Below, piece after piece: positions 15,657 through 24,507 of a stretch of 64,000 nucleotides of DNA. The notes under the pieces are model-generated. The model ran no database searches, was not told the DNA's origin, and was given only the letters and a program-made list of their open reading frames with translations. This DNA comes from Clostridium sp. N3C (GTDB taxonomy: Bacteria > Bacillota > Clostridia > Clostridiales > Clostridiaceae). The DNA lies in contig NZ_FMJL01000001.1 of NCBI RefSeq assembly GCF_900095445.1, positions 62,001 through 126,000 on the forward strand, written 5' to 3'. Numbering within the stretch: the stretch's first letter is position 1; each line of letters begins with the position of its first letter. Position numbers and translations under genes: made by a program.

Positions 15657-17645
15657 ATGAAGACAAGTATAATAATCTTAACTTATAATAAATTAGATTA
15701 TACGAAATTATGTATTAATAGTATAAAGAAGTATACCAAGAAAGGAACCTATGAAATAATAGTAATTGATAATAAATCTACAGATGGAACAATTGAATGG
15801 TTAAAGAATGAAGAAGAAATTAAAGTAATATTCAATGATGAGAACTTAGGCTTTCCTGCTGGATGTAATCAAGGTATAAAAATATCCGAAGGTGAAAATA
15901 TTTTATTATTAAACAATGACACTATAGTAACGCCTAATTGGTTAGAAAATTTATTAAATTGTTTATATAGCTCAGAGGATATAGGGGCTGTAGGAGCAAT
16001 AACTAATAGTTGTTCCAATTATCAAGCTATTCCTGTAACATATAAAAACATAGACGAAATGATTGAATTTGCTAAAAATAACAATAAAAGTGATTCTGAT
16101 ATGTGGGAAGAACGTTTGAGATTAATTGGTTTTTGCATGCTAATTAAAAGGGAAGTTGTTAATAAGGTAGGTTTTCTTGATGAGAGATTTACTCCAGGTA
16201 ATTTTGAAGATGATGATTATAGTTTAAGAATACGAAAAGCCGGATATAGATTGATGTTGTGTAAAGATACTTTTATTCATCATTTTGGAAGTATTTCTTT
16301 TGGAAAAGGTACTGAAAAATATCTGGAATTGTACTATAAAAATTTAAAGAAGTTTGAAGAAAAGTGGTCCTTAAATGCAATGAATTTAAATGAAATTAGA
16401 AAAGATATCACAATGTTAATAAAAGAGGATAGAAGTTGTCATTTTACCTTGCTACATATTAATTGTGGTGGGGGAGGAACTTTATTGGATATAAAAAATC
16501 AATATCCTAAATCCACTCTTTTCGGTATAGAGAAGGAAAATAATCTTGTTATCAACACCAATCACTTTGCAAATATAAAAATTGGTGATTTTACAACAAT
16601 ATCACAGTATAATGAGGGTTTTTTTGATTATATTATATTTTCTAATGTTTATGAAATTGGTTACAAGGATTTGATAAAAAAAGTATGTAAATATATTAAG
16701 GATAATGGGTCGTTAATAATTATATTACCTAATCAATTTATAAATAAAAGAGATGAAATAGAATACCAAGTTTATAAGTATTCTAGCAATGCTATTATAG
16801 AAATGAATGAAACATATGATGGTATAATATTGAAAATAAATTTTCATCATGAAGACTATGTTAAAAGAAAGTATATAAATATTAAAGATGAAGAAGAAAC
16901 AGAGTTAATCCAGTCAATGATAATAACTTTGTTAGATGATGAAAGTAAATTAAAGCAAATTTTTGATGATTTTGAATCAAATAAGTATAGTTTAGATATA
17001 TTAATTCGTCTTAGCATCGCTTGCTATGAAAACAAGATGTTTGATTTAGTAATTCCTATATTGCAGAAAGTATTAGAAATGGACGAGAATAATAAAGATG
17101 CATTAATAAATATGTCACTTTTTTTGCATCAAATTGGTGAAGTTGAATTGGCCAAAAATTTTTTAAATAGAATAGCAGATCAAGATGAAGAGGTTGATCA
17201 AATATGGCAGCTATTAAATGACAACTCAATCAATTTTAATCTAGATATAGAACAAGAAATGAAGTTTTTACTAAGGAGAATTGAAAATGATATACAACCA
17301 GTAGAAAGTTTTGATAAAATCTATCAGTTATATAAGGAGTATTCTATTCAGCATAGTGATTTTTCTTCAGTGATTGAAAAGGATATTGTTAATAGAGAAA
17401 AAGTGTTATTACTGATAGGATTAAATTCTTATCGAATTAAAGACTACGAATTTGCTTTATTTGCTCTAATTGAAGCTTATAAACTAAATCCTCAAAATTT
17501 AGATGTAGCATATAATTTAGCATATATGTTATATAGATTAGGAGAAAATGAAAAAGCTGTTGGAATTCTGAATGATTTGGAAGAAAAGGATGAGGAAATT
17601 ATTGCTTTAGTAAACGAGATAAGGATGGAGAATTATGGTGGATAA
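15657..17645 (+). CDS. Glycosyltransferase / methyltransferase-like / TPR fusion protein
   Basis: 662 residues with three parts. Residues 1-240 are a family 2 transferase (SIIILTYNKLDYTKLCINS, IVIDNKSTDGT, LLLNNDT as the metal motif). Residues 260-390 resemble a class I SAM methyltransferase: LLHINCGGGGTLLDI as a degenerate motif I, FGIEKENN, FDYIIFSNVYEI and DNGSLIIILPN. The rest is TPR-like helices (DLVIPILQKVLEMDENNKDA; NLDVAYNLAYMLYRLGENEK). It probably adds a sugar to flagellin or to the growing glycan and may methylate it. Whether the methyltransferase part is active is unclear, since its motif I departs from GxGxG. It overlaps the next gene by 11 bp. Confidence 0.85.
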   Translation: MKTSIIILTYNKLDYTKLCINSIKKYTKKGTYEIIVIDNKSTDGTIEWLKNEEEIKVIFNDENLGFPAGCNQGIKISEGENILLLNNDTIVTPNWLENLLNCLYSSEDIGAVGAITNSCSNYQAIPVTYKNIDEMIEFAKNNNKSDSDMWEERLRLIGFCMLIKREVVNKVGFLDERFTPGNFEDDDYSLRIRKAGYRLMLCKDTFIHHFGSISFGKGTEKYLELYYKNLKKFEEKWSLNAMNLNEIRKDITMLIKEDRSCHFTLLHINCGGGGTLLDIKNQYPKSTLFGIEKENNLVINTNHFANIKIGDFTTISQYNEGFFDYIIFSNVYEIGYKDLIKKVCKYIKDNGSLIIILPNQFINKRDEIEYQVYKYSSNAIIEMNETYDGIILKINFHHEDYVKRKYINIKDEEETELIQSMIITLLDDESKLKQIFDDFESNKYSLDILIRLSIACYENKMFDLVIPILQKVLEMDENNKDALINMSLFLHQIGEVELAKNFLNRIADQDEEVDQIWQLLNDNSINFNLDIEQEMKFLLRRIENDIQPVESFDKIYQLYKEYSIQHSDFSSVIEKDIVNREKVLLLIGLNSYRIKDYEFALFALIEAYKLNPQNLDVAYNLAYMLYRLGENEKAVGILNDLEEKDEEIIALVNEIRMENYGG

Positions 17646-19203
17646 TAAGATATGTTTTATTACATGTGTAAATAATGAAAGAGTATATGAAGAATCGCTA
17701 ATTTATATAAAAAATCTAAACATACCTGAAGGATTTGTGGTGGAATATAGAGCATTAAGGAATCAAAAATCTATAACAAGTGCCTATAATTTTGCAATGA
17801 AGGATTGCGATGCTAAGTATAAAGTATATTTACACCAAGATGTCTTTATAATTAATAAAAATTTTATTTTTGACATATTGGAAGTTTTTAATAATGAAAA
17901 TATTGGAATGATTGGTGTAGCGGGATCTAAAGCAATTCCTACAAATGGTGTATGGTGGGAGTCTAATAAAACGTATGGTAAGGTTTATGATAGTCATACA
18001 GGAAAAATATCACTTCTACAGTTTAGTGAAGTAGTCGAAAAATACGAAACAGTAAAAGCTATTGATGGACTCATAATGATTACACAATATGATATACCTT
18101 GGAGAGAGAATATCTTTGATGGCTGGCATTTTTATGATATATCTCAAAGCATCGAGTTTATTAAGGCTGGATATGAAGTTGTTATACCTAAACAAAAAGA
18201 GCCTTGGTGCATACATGACTGTGGGATTGTTAATGTGAGAAATGGCTATGATTATTATAGGGAGAAGTTTTTAAAGGAATATTCTAAAGACATTTTTCCA
18301 TTGGTCAGCATCTTAATTCCAACTTACAATCAAGTTAATTATCTGAAAAAAGCATTGGAAAGCGCTCTAAATCAGACTTATTATAATATTGAAATAATTA
18401 TCGGAGATGACAGTACTAATAACGACGTTAAAGATTTTATAAAGCCATATATAGATAAATATAACAATATTAGATATTTCCGAAATCAACGAACAGAGAT
18501 GGATTATGGTATATCCAATGGTATTAATCTTTTCAAAGAGAGTCGAGGGGAATATATAAACTATCTATTTCATGATGATATAATTCATCAAGATAAGATA
18601 AATTACATGATGAATTATTTTATTGAAAGAGATGATATATCATTAATTACATCTCATAGGCAGCTGATTGATGCAAATGGAAATATGTTAAATGACAATC
18701 ACGCTACCCAAAGATTGTTTTCAGAGGATAAGATTATAGATGGTAAAGAGCTTATGCTATTTTGCTTAGACAATTTTACCAACTTTATTGGTGAACCAAC
18801 TTCAATACTTTTTAAAAAATCTTCGTTGAAAGAGGGCTTTGGATTTTTTAATGGCAATCACTATACAACCAATATTGATCTTGCCACTTGTTTTTCTGCA
18901 TTACAAAATGGAAAAGGAGTTTATGTTTCTAAAAGCCTAAGTTATTTTAGACAGCATTCCAAACAGAATTCCAACAATTTAGAAATACAAGCAAAAGGTG
19001 TGATTGAATGGAGGAAACTGGTAGAAGATTCGTATCAAACAGGTCTTATATCCTCAAAAGAGGAATATTTGAAGCTACTTGCAAAGTGGATTAGAAGTTT
19101 TTCTTATATATTCCAGCTTATATTAAATCAAAACTGTAGTGCTAGTTTAAAAGCACAATTAGAAGAGACGTTTTCTAACACAATAAAAACTTTATTAGAT
19201 TAA
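17635..19203 (+). CDS. Two-domain glycosyltransferase (StrF-like domain plus family 2 domain)
   Basis: 522 residues. Residues 1-215 look like the StrF/Glyco_tranf_2_5 type: FITCVNNERVYEESLIYI, a DVFI motif after VYLHQ, and WHFYDISQSIEFIKAGYEV. Residues 225-420 are a second family 2 domain: LVSILIPTYNQVNYLKKALES, IIIGDDSTNNDVKDFI, and a LFHDDI motif in the metal site position. Two domains imply two transfer steps or one active and one structural domain. It starts inside the end of the preceding gene, which points to coupled translation. No membrane segment is seen, so it acts in the cytoplasm before export. Confidence 0.83.
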   Translation: MVDNKICFITCVNNERVYEESLIYIKNLNIPEGFVVEYRALRNQKSITSAYNFAMKDCDAKYKVYLHQDVFIINKNFIFDILEVFNNENIGMIGVAGSKAIPTNGVWWESNKTYGKVYDSHTGKISLLQFSEVVEKYETVKAIDGLIMITQYDIPWRENIFDGWHFYDISQSIEFIKAGYEVVIPKQKEPWCIHDCGIVNVRNGYDYYREKFLKEYSKDIFPLVSILIPTYNQVNYLKKALESALNQTYYNIEIIIGDDSTNNDVKDFIKPYIDKYNNIRYFRNQRTEMDYGISNGINLFKESRGEYINYLFHDDIIHQDKINYMMNYFIERDDISLITSHRQLIDANGNMLNDNHATQRLFSEDKIIDGKELMLFCLDNFTNFIGEPTSILFKKSSLKEGFGFFNGNHYTTNIDLATCFSALQNGKGVYVSKSLSYFRQHSKQNSNNLEIQAKGVIEWRKLVEDSYQTGLISSKEEYLKLLAKWIRSFSYIFQLILNQNCSASLKAQLEETFSNTIKTLLD

Positions 19204-19283
19204 AATAAAAGATCCTTTTTTGTAAGTAAAAATTGTAACTGTATTTAAAGAAAAACTTTAATTGAAATATAGAGGTGACATAT

Positions 19284-20483
19284 ATGAAGAGATTATTGAT
19301 GCTTGGCGGGTCACATTTTCAAGTTCCAGCTATAAAAAAGGCTAGAGAGATGGGCTATTATGTAATAACATGCGATTACTTACCAGAAAATCCAGGGCAT
19401 AAATTTTCTCATGAGTATCACAATGTTAGTACAACAGATAAAGAAAAGGTTTTGAACTTAGCAAAGGAACTTAAAATTGATGGAATAGTTTGTTATGCTT
19501 CAGATCCTGCAGCTACAACCGCTGCTTATGTTGCAGAGCAATTAGGGCTACCTACAAACCCGTATAAATCTGTAGAAATCCTTACAAATAAAGATATGTT
19601 TAGAAAATTTCTTGAGGAAAATGGCTTTAATGTACCTAGAGCTAGAGGTTATTCTAGCATTAATGAGGCAAAGAAAGATTTTCACAATTTTAAAATGCCA
19701 GTTATGATTAAACCAGTAGATTCATCCGGAAGCAAAGGAGTATCAAAAATAGATTCAATTGATTCTCTAGAGGAAAAAGTTGAATATGCCTTATCATTTT
19801 CCAGGGCTAAAAGATTTATTATTGAAGAATATATTGAGAAGTACGGATATCAAATCGAAGGAGATGGCTTTTCAGTAAATGGAAATCTAGTGTTTAGGTG
19901 TTTTGCAAACGGACATTTTGAAAATAACTCATCAAATCCATTTGTCCCAATTGGTGAGAGTTGGCCGTACAATATGCCAACCGATATTCATAATAAAATT
20001 CACTATGAAATCCAAAGAGCCTTATCTTTATTAAATATGAAGACAGGTGCTTATAATTTTGATATAAGAATTGATGATAAAGAAAATGTATATTTAATGG
20101 AAATCGGACCTAGGAACGGTGGAAACTTAATACCTCAAGTTACAAAATACGCAACGGGAGTAGATATGGTTGAGTTTACTATCAAAGCAGCTATGGGAGA
20201 AGATTGTAGTGATTTGACTATGATTGAGCCAAAGGGATTTTGGTCTTGCTATATGATTCATAGTGAAAAAGAGGGTATGTTGAAAAAAGTAGAAATTGAA
20301 GAAAGCTTTAAAGAAAACAATATTGTGGAATTTGAGATGCTGTATAAACCAGGAGATAAGGTTAGTGCATTTACAGGATCCAACGGAACTTTAGGTACAA
20401 TGATACTTAAATATTCTTCAATGGAAGAAATGTTAGAGAAAATGGATAATATGTCTAAGTGGGTTAAAGTTATAGTTGAATAA
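19284..20483 (+). CDS. ATP-grasp family ligase of the flagellin-modification island
   Basis: 399 residues from the ATG at 19284, preceded by AGAGGTG (19271-19277). It has the pre-ATP-grasp domain (KRLLMLGGSHFQVPAIKKA, then DGIVCYASDPAATTAAYVAE), the ATP-binding segment PVMIKPVDSSGSKGVSKI and the metal site YLMEIGPRNGGN. It resembles the PurK/carbamoyl-phosphate-type ligases that join a carboxylate to an amine or similar nucleophile through an acyl phosphate. In this setting it may attach an amino acid or other acid to an amino sugar, but the substrate is unknown. About 80 bp separate it from the transferases, without a terminator. Confidence 0.85.
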   Translation: MKRLLMLGGSHFQVPAIKKAREMGYYVITCDYLPENPGHKFSHEYHNVSTTDKEKVLNLAKELKIDGIVCYASDPAATTAAYVAEQLGLPTNPYKSVEILTNKDMFRKFLEENGFNVPRARGYSSINEAKKDFHNFKMPVMIKPVDSSGSKGVSKIDSIDSLEEKVEYALSFSRAKRFIIEEYIEKYGYQIEGDGFSVNGNLVFRCFANGHFENNSSNPFVPIGESWPYNMPTDIHNKIHYEIQRALSLLNMKTGAYNFDIRIDDKENVYLMEIGPRNGGNLIPQVTKYATGVDMVEFTIKAAMGEDCSDLTMIEPKGFWSCYMIHSEKEGMLKKVEIEESFKENNIVEFEMLYKPGDKVSAFTGSNGTLGTMILKYSSMEEMLEKMDNMSKWVKVIVE

Positions 20484-20537
20484 TAACTAATTATCAAGGA
20501 TATGAACTTTAAGATAAGGCTTTAGGAGGCTTATTAA

Positions 20538-21491
20538 ATGAAAGAAATAGGAGGTTATTTTGGTTTAGAGCAACTTATTAGCAATGAATATTACAAAGAT
20601 TTGATTGCTCTTAATAGTGGAAGAAATGCACTATTGTATTTGCTTAAAGGAAGAAAGATTAAGAAAATTTATATACCTTATTTTTTATGTGAATCTGTGT
20701 CAAATATATGTATAAAAAATGGTTATAATATTGAATTTTATAATATAGATTCGGAATTTAAACCTATATTTAATAAGAATCTAGAGGATGGAGAATATAT
20801 CTATGTAGTCAATTATTACGGTCAAGTTTCAAGAGGAGATATAGAAAAATTATTGGAAAAACATAAAAGAATAATAGTTGATAATACCCAAGCTTTTTTT
20901 CAGAAACCAGTTGAAGGAACTGACACTATATACGTTTGTAGAAAATATTTTGGGGTACCGGATGGAGCATATCTTTACACAAATTGCAAAGTTGACTTTG
21001 ATTTAGAAACTAGTGCATCAAAGGATAAGATGGCACATATATTAGGACGATATGAAGGTTCCGCTTCCCAATATTATTCAGACTATCAGGCTAAGGAAAA
21101 ATCTTTTGAAAAGGAACCATTAAGTTTTATGTCCAATTTGACTCATAATATTCTTGGAGCCATAGATTATAAAAAGGTTTATGAAATTAGAAATATCAAT
21201 TACCAGTATTTAAATAATAAACTTGGTTCAGGTAATAAGTTGAAGTTAAAAAAAGTTAAAGGGCCTTTTGCATATCCTCTTTACATAGAGGATGGTATGA
21301 AAATAAAGAAAGAATTAGCTAAAAAAAATATATATATTCCAACTCTTTGGCCTAATGTGTTAAATGATATGGTAGAGAACAGTATAGAATATAAATATGC
21401 AGCAAATATTTTGCCATTACCTTGTGATCAGAGGTATGGAATAGAGGATATGAAATATATAGTAAACCAATTACTTCAGTATATATATTAA
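20538..21491 (+). CDS. Short DegT/AHBA-type PLP-dependent enzyme
   Basis: 317 residues, shorter than the roughly 360-400 of typical DegT/DnrJ/EryC1 aminotransferases. The fold elements are visible: ALNSGRNALLYLL (cofactor phosphate turn), KKIYIPYFLCESV, IIVDNTQAFF (the Asp that holds the pyridine nitrogen) and Lys136 in YVCRKYFGVPDGAYLY, the position of the Schiff-base Lys. It is likely to be a sugar aminotransferase or related PLP enzyme supplying the modification. The family match is weaker than for the gene at 22153. AGGAGG lies 9 bases before the ATG. Confidence 0.72.
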   Translation: MKEIGGYFGLEQLISNEYYKDLIALNSGRNALLYLLKGRKIKKIYIPYFLCESVSNICIKNGYNIEFYNIDSEFKPIFNKNLEDGEYIYVVNYYGQVSRGDIEKLLEKHKRIIVDNTQAFFQKPVEGTDTIYVCRKYFGVPDGAYLYTNCKVDFDLETSASKDKMAHILGRYEGSASQYYSDYQAKEKSFEKEPLSFMSNLTHNILGAIDYKKVYEIRNINYQYLNNKLGSGNKLKLKKVKGPFAYPLYIEDGMKIKKELAKKNIYIPTLWPNVLNDMVENSIEYKYAANILPLPCDQRYGIEDMKYIVNQLLQYIY

Positions 21492-21531
21492 TAAGTTTGT
21501 TTTAATCTGTAATTTTATAGGAGGTGTTAAA

Positions 21532-22086
21532 ATGAATATTAGGGGAAAATTCGTTACATTAAGAGCAATAGAAAAAGAAGATTTAGAGCTAATGAGGGAA
21601 ATGCTTAACGATCCTGAAATGGAAAGTTCAGTTGTTGGATGGTCTTTTCCAGTTTCAAAATATCAGCAAAATCAATGGTATGAAAATCATATAAATGATA
21701 GTAATAACCAAAGATTTATTATTGAAACTCCAGAGGATGGAGCCGTTGGTTTAGCTACTCTTATAGAGATAGATTGGAAAAATCGTAAGGCTAATCATGG
21801 CATGAAATTAGTCAACAGAAAATATAGAACAAAGGGTATAGGAACAGATACTGTTATGGCAATCATGAGATATGCCTTTGACGAACTTCAATTAAATCGT
21901 CTTGACGGTAGTTGGTTTGATAGCAATATTGCATCACAAAAGCTATATACAAAATGTGGATGGAGTGTTGAAGGAAGACGAAGACAATACATTTATAAAA
22001 ACGGAGAGTATCGAGATTTAATTGTAGTTGGTATACTTAAAGAAGATTACATAAGGCTTGTAAAAGAAAATCGGTATTGGGATTAA
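21532..22086 (+). CDS. GNAT-family N-acetyltransferase (RimJ/RimL type)
   Basis: 184 residues with the RimL-type GNAT layout: FVTLRAIEKEDLELMREML at the start, KGIGTDTVMAIMRYAF as the acetyl-CoA loop, LNRLDGSWFDSNIASQKLY and the C-terminal KCGWSVEGRRRQYIYKNGEY. Beside PLP aminotransferases such enzymes commonly acylate the new amino group of a nucleotide sugar. A role on flagellin itself cannot be excluded. It sits between two DegT-type genes and has AGGAGG upstream. Confidence 0.88.
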   Translation: MNIRGKFVTLRAIEKEDLELMREMLNDPEMESSVVGWSFPVSKYQQNQWYENHINDSNNQRFIIETPEDGAVGLATLIEIDWKNRKANHGMKLVNRKYRTKGIGTDTVMAIMRYAFDELQLNRLDGSWFDSNIASQKLYTKCGWSVEGRRRQYIYKNGEYRDLIVVGILKEDYIRLVKENRYWD

Positions 22087-22152
22087 GTGCTTTAAGCATA
22101 TGTAACCTCTTTGCACATCGATTAGGAAATTCAGTTAACTTGGAGGATATAA

Positions 22153-23244
22153 ATGGATAAACTAATACAAGTAACACAATCTTCGTTGCCAGATTTTCAA
22201 GAATATATAGAAGAGATAAGAGATTTATGGGATAGTAAATGGATAACAAATATGGGGCCAAAGCATAAAAAATTAGAGGCAGATTTATTATCATATTTAA
22301 AAACTCCTAACATAACTCTTTATTCAAATGGGCATTTAGCTTTAGAATCTGCAATCGAGGCGTTAGGACTTACTGGAGAAGTGATTACAACGCCATTTAC
22401 CTTTGCATCCACTACTCACGCAATTGTAAGAAAGGGCTTAAAGCCTGTATTTTGCGACATTAATATTGATGATTATACTATAGACGCATCAAAAATAGAA
22501 AGTTTAATTACAGAAAAAACTTCTGCTATTATTCCGGTACATGTTTATGGCAATGTATGCAACATAAAAGAAATTCAGAGAATAGCTGAAAAATATAATC
22601 TAAAAGTTATTTATGATGCTGCTCACGCCTTTGGGGTAATGGTAGATGGTACTAGTGTAGCTAATTTTGGAGATCTTTCTATGTTTAGTTTTCATGCAAC
22701 TAAAGTATTCAATACAATTGAAGGTGGGGCTCTTACATATAAAGATAATAAATTGTCTAAAGCTTTGTACAATATCAAAAACTTTGGAATCAATGGCCCT
22801 GAAGAGGTTGAGTATATAGGCGGAAATGCTAAAATGAACGAATTTCAGGCCGCTATGGGCATTTGTAATCTTCGGCATTTAGATAAAGAAATTGAAAAAA
22901 GAAAAGATATAGTTGAAAGATATAGAGAAAGGTTAAGTGAGATTGAGGGAATTAAATTATGTACTCCTAAAAGAGGAGTTAAAGAAAATTATGCCTATTT
23001 TCCAGTGGTATTTGATGATTATAAATTAAGTCGTGATGAGGTCTTTGAAAAATTAAAAGAAAATGGTATACTGACGAGAAAGTATTTTTTTCCTCTTACA
23101 AGTAGTTATTGTTGTTATAAAGGAAAATTTAAAGGAGAAACACCAGTGGCTCAATATATTGCTGATAGGGTTCTTACACTGCCACTTTACGCAGACCTAG
23201 AATTAGAGTATGTAGATAGAATATGCGATGTTATTTTAAATTAG
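22153..23244 (+). CDS. DegT/DnrJ/EryC1/StrS-type sugar aminotransferase
   Basis: 363 residues, full length for the family. It shows LYSNGHLALESAIEAL (phosphate turn), TTPFTFASTTHAIVRKGL, VIYDAAHAFGV (Asp for the pyridine nitrogen), and FSFHATKVFNTIEGGAL with Lys184 as the Schiff-base Lys. The C-terminal part has the usual YFPLTS segment. It transfers an amino group to a keto sugar nucleotide, typically dTDP- or UDP-linked. No dehydratase or nucleotidyltransferase gene that would make the keto sugar lies in this island. It is the last gene of the island. Confidence 0.92.
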   Translation: MDKLIQVTQSSLPDFQEYIEEIRDLWDSKWITNMGPKHKKLEADLLSYLKTPNITLYSNGHLALESAIEALGLTGEVITTPFTFASTTHAIVRKGLKPVFCDINIDDYTIDASKIESLITEKTSAIIPVHVYGNVCNIKEIQRIAEKYNLKVIYDAAHAFGVMVDGTSVANFGDLSMFSFHATKVFNTIEGGALTYKDNKLSKALYNIKNFGINGPEEVEYIGGNAKMNEFQAAMGICNLRHLDKEIEKRKDIVERYRERLSEIEGIKLCTPKRGVKENYAYFPVVFDDYKLSRDEVFEKLKENGILTRKYFFPLTSSYCCYKGKFKGETPVAQYIADRVLTLPLYADLELEYVDRICDVILN

Positions 23245-23646
23245 TGATAATAGATAGACATTCAAAATCTAATGATGGTATTTACTAGATTAGAAATGAT
23301 GATGATGTTTGGGGGAGAAACTTCTGTAGAAGGATGAGATTCAGAAATTTTATGCTATTTTTCTTTTATTAAAATAAAAAAAGCTACTACTTATTTTATG
23401 ATGTAAATGTTTTTGAGTATGCTAATTTGTTAATTTTATGGAAGATAAATAAGCATTAGAAAGTAAATTTATATACTTTATGCCTAAATAGAAAGTAAGT
23501 TTGTGGATCTAATCCATAATAAATTCAGGTAGGATGTTCAAATTGTGAATATAAATAGAGATTTAATGAAAAAAGAATATTTGGCTATTAAGTATTTCAA
23601 ATTTTTAACGATAATTAAATAAAAATAGTTTTGTGGAGTTGATATA
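23245..23646 (+). other. 402-bp intergenic region before the second flagellin
   Basis: No convincing gene or terminator was found. A 21-codon open frame at 23272 has no ribosome site. The one clear signal is the sigma-D-like element near the 3' end (23588-23614). The rest is AT-rich without a strong inverted repeat. Transcription from the modification island may run into the flagellin gene. Confidence 0.6.
23588..23614 (+). promoter_or_regulatory. Sigma-D type promoter for the second flagellin gene
   Basis: AACGATAA (23607-23614) is a good -10. The -35 is TTAA at 23588-23591 with a 15-base spacer, or TAAG at 23589-23592 with 14. It lies 33 bp before the ATG, so the leader is short and lacks the CsrA-type hairpin seen before fliC. 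Confidence 0.65.
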
Positions 23647-24507
23647 ATGCGATTAAATAGAAATTTAGCGTCATTAAATATATATCGAAATCATGTAAAG
23701 AATTCTAGAAAGCTAAGTTCTGCAATACAGAATATTTCCAGTGGTTATAAGGTAAATAGTGCTAAGGATAATCCTAATGACCTAGCTAAAAGTGAAAATA
23801 TGAGAATGCAAATTAGAGGATTGCAGATGGCATCTAGAAATTCTCAGGATGGTGTAAGTATGCTCAATACTGTTGATGGAGCCATAGATTCTGTTTCATC
23901 AATGCTTCAAAGAATAAGGGAGCTTACTATTCAAGCAGGGGGAGCCACTGGTGAAGATGATAGATTGGCAATCCAAGAAGAAATTAAACAATTGACAAAA
24001 GGTATAGATAATGCTGTAAATAATTGTGACTTTAATGGAGTTAAACTTATTAAGAACGATGAGGTTATAGATAATACTTCACCTACTTATATAAAGATGG
24101 CTAGTGGGGCTAATTTTGGTGAAACTATACCTATACCAAAGTACAATTTTTCTTCCGATATGCTTGGTGGAACTGGAACTGGTGAAAAGATTAAAGATAT
24201 AGATGTAACTACTGAAGAAGGAAGAAAAAAGGCTCTTTCAACTATAGATAGCGCTTTAGAAACAGTAAATTCTGCTAGAAGTAAATATGGTGCATTGCAG
24301 AACAAATTTGAAAGTTTATACAATAACATAGGCAGTATAGAGGTATCAATACAAGGAGCAGAAAGCAGTTTGCGAGATGCAGATATAGCTTATGAGATGG
24401 TGGAATTAGCAAGAGCTAATATTCTAATAGAAGCAGGTAATGCTATGATGGTTCAATCTAATAATTTCCCTAAAGAAGTATTAAGAATACTTGAAAATAT
24501 GAGATAG
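23647..24507 (+). CDS. Second, divergent flagellin
   Basis: 286 residues with flagellin ends: MRLNRNLASLNIYRNHVKNS, SSGYKVNSAKDNPNDLAKSE, QIRGLQMASRNSQDGVSML, and a C-terminal EMVELARANILIEAGNAMMV. It differs clearly from FliC at both ends: it starts MRLN rather than MIINHN and ends RILENMR rather than QLLR. The centre is short and contains Thr/Gly-rich stretches. It may be a minor or proximal filament subunit, or a flagellin used under other conditions. Its own promoter and terminator make it a single-gene transcript, with a weak ribosome site (GGAG). Confidence 0.93.
   Translation: MRLNRNLASLNIYRNHVKNSRKLSSAIQNISSGYKVNSAKDNPNDLAKSENMRMQIRGLQMASRNSQDGVSMLNTVDGAIDSVSSMLQRIRELTIQAGGATGEDDRLAIQEEIKQLTKGIDNAVNNCDFNGVKLIKNDEVIDNTSPTYIKMASGANFGETIPIPKYNFSSDMLGGTGTGEKIKDIDVTTEEGRKKALSTIDSALETVNSARSKYGALQNKFESLYNNIGSIEVSIQGAESSLRDADIAYEMVELARANILIEAGNAMMVQSNNFPKEVLRILENMR

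Noticed and set aside
23272..23337. 21-codon open frame with several Met before the second flagellin
   Set aside because: No ribosome site and low complexity; likely chance.
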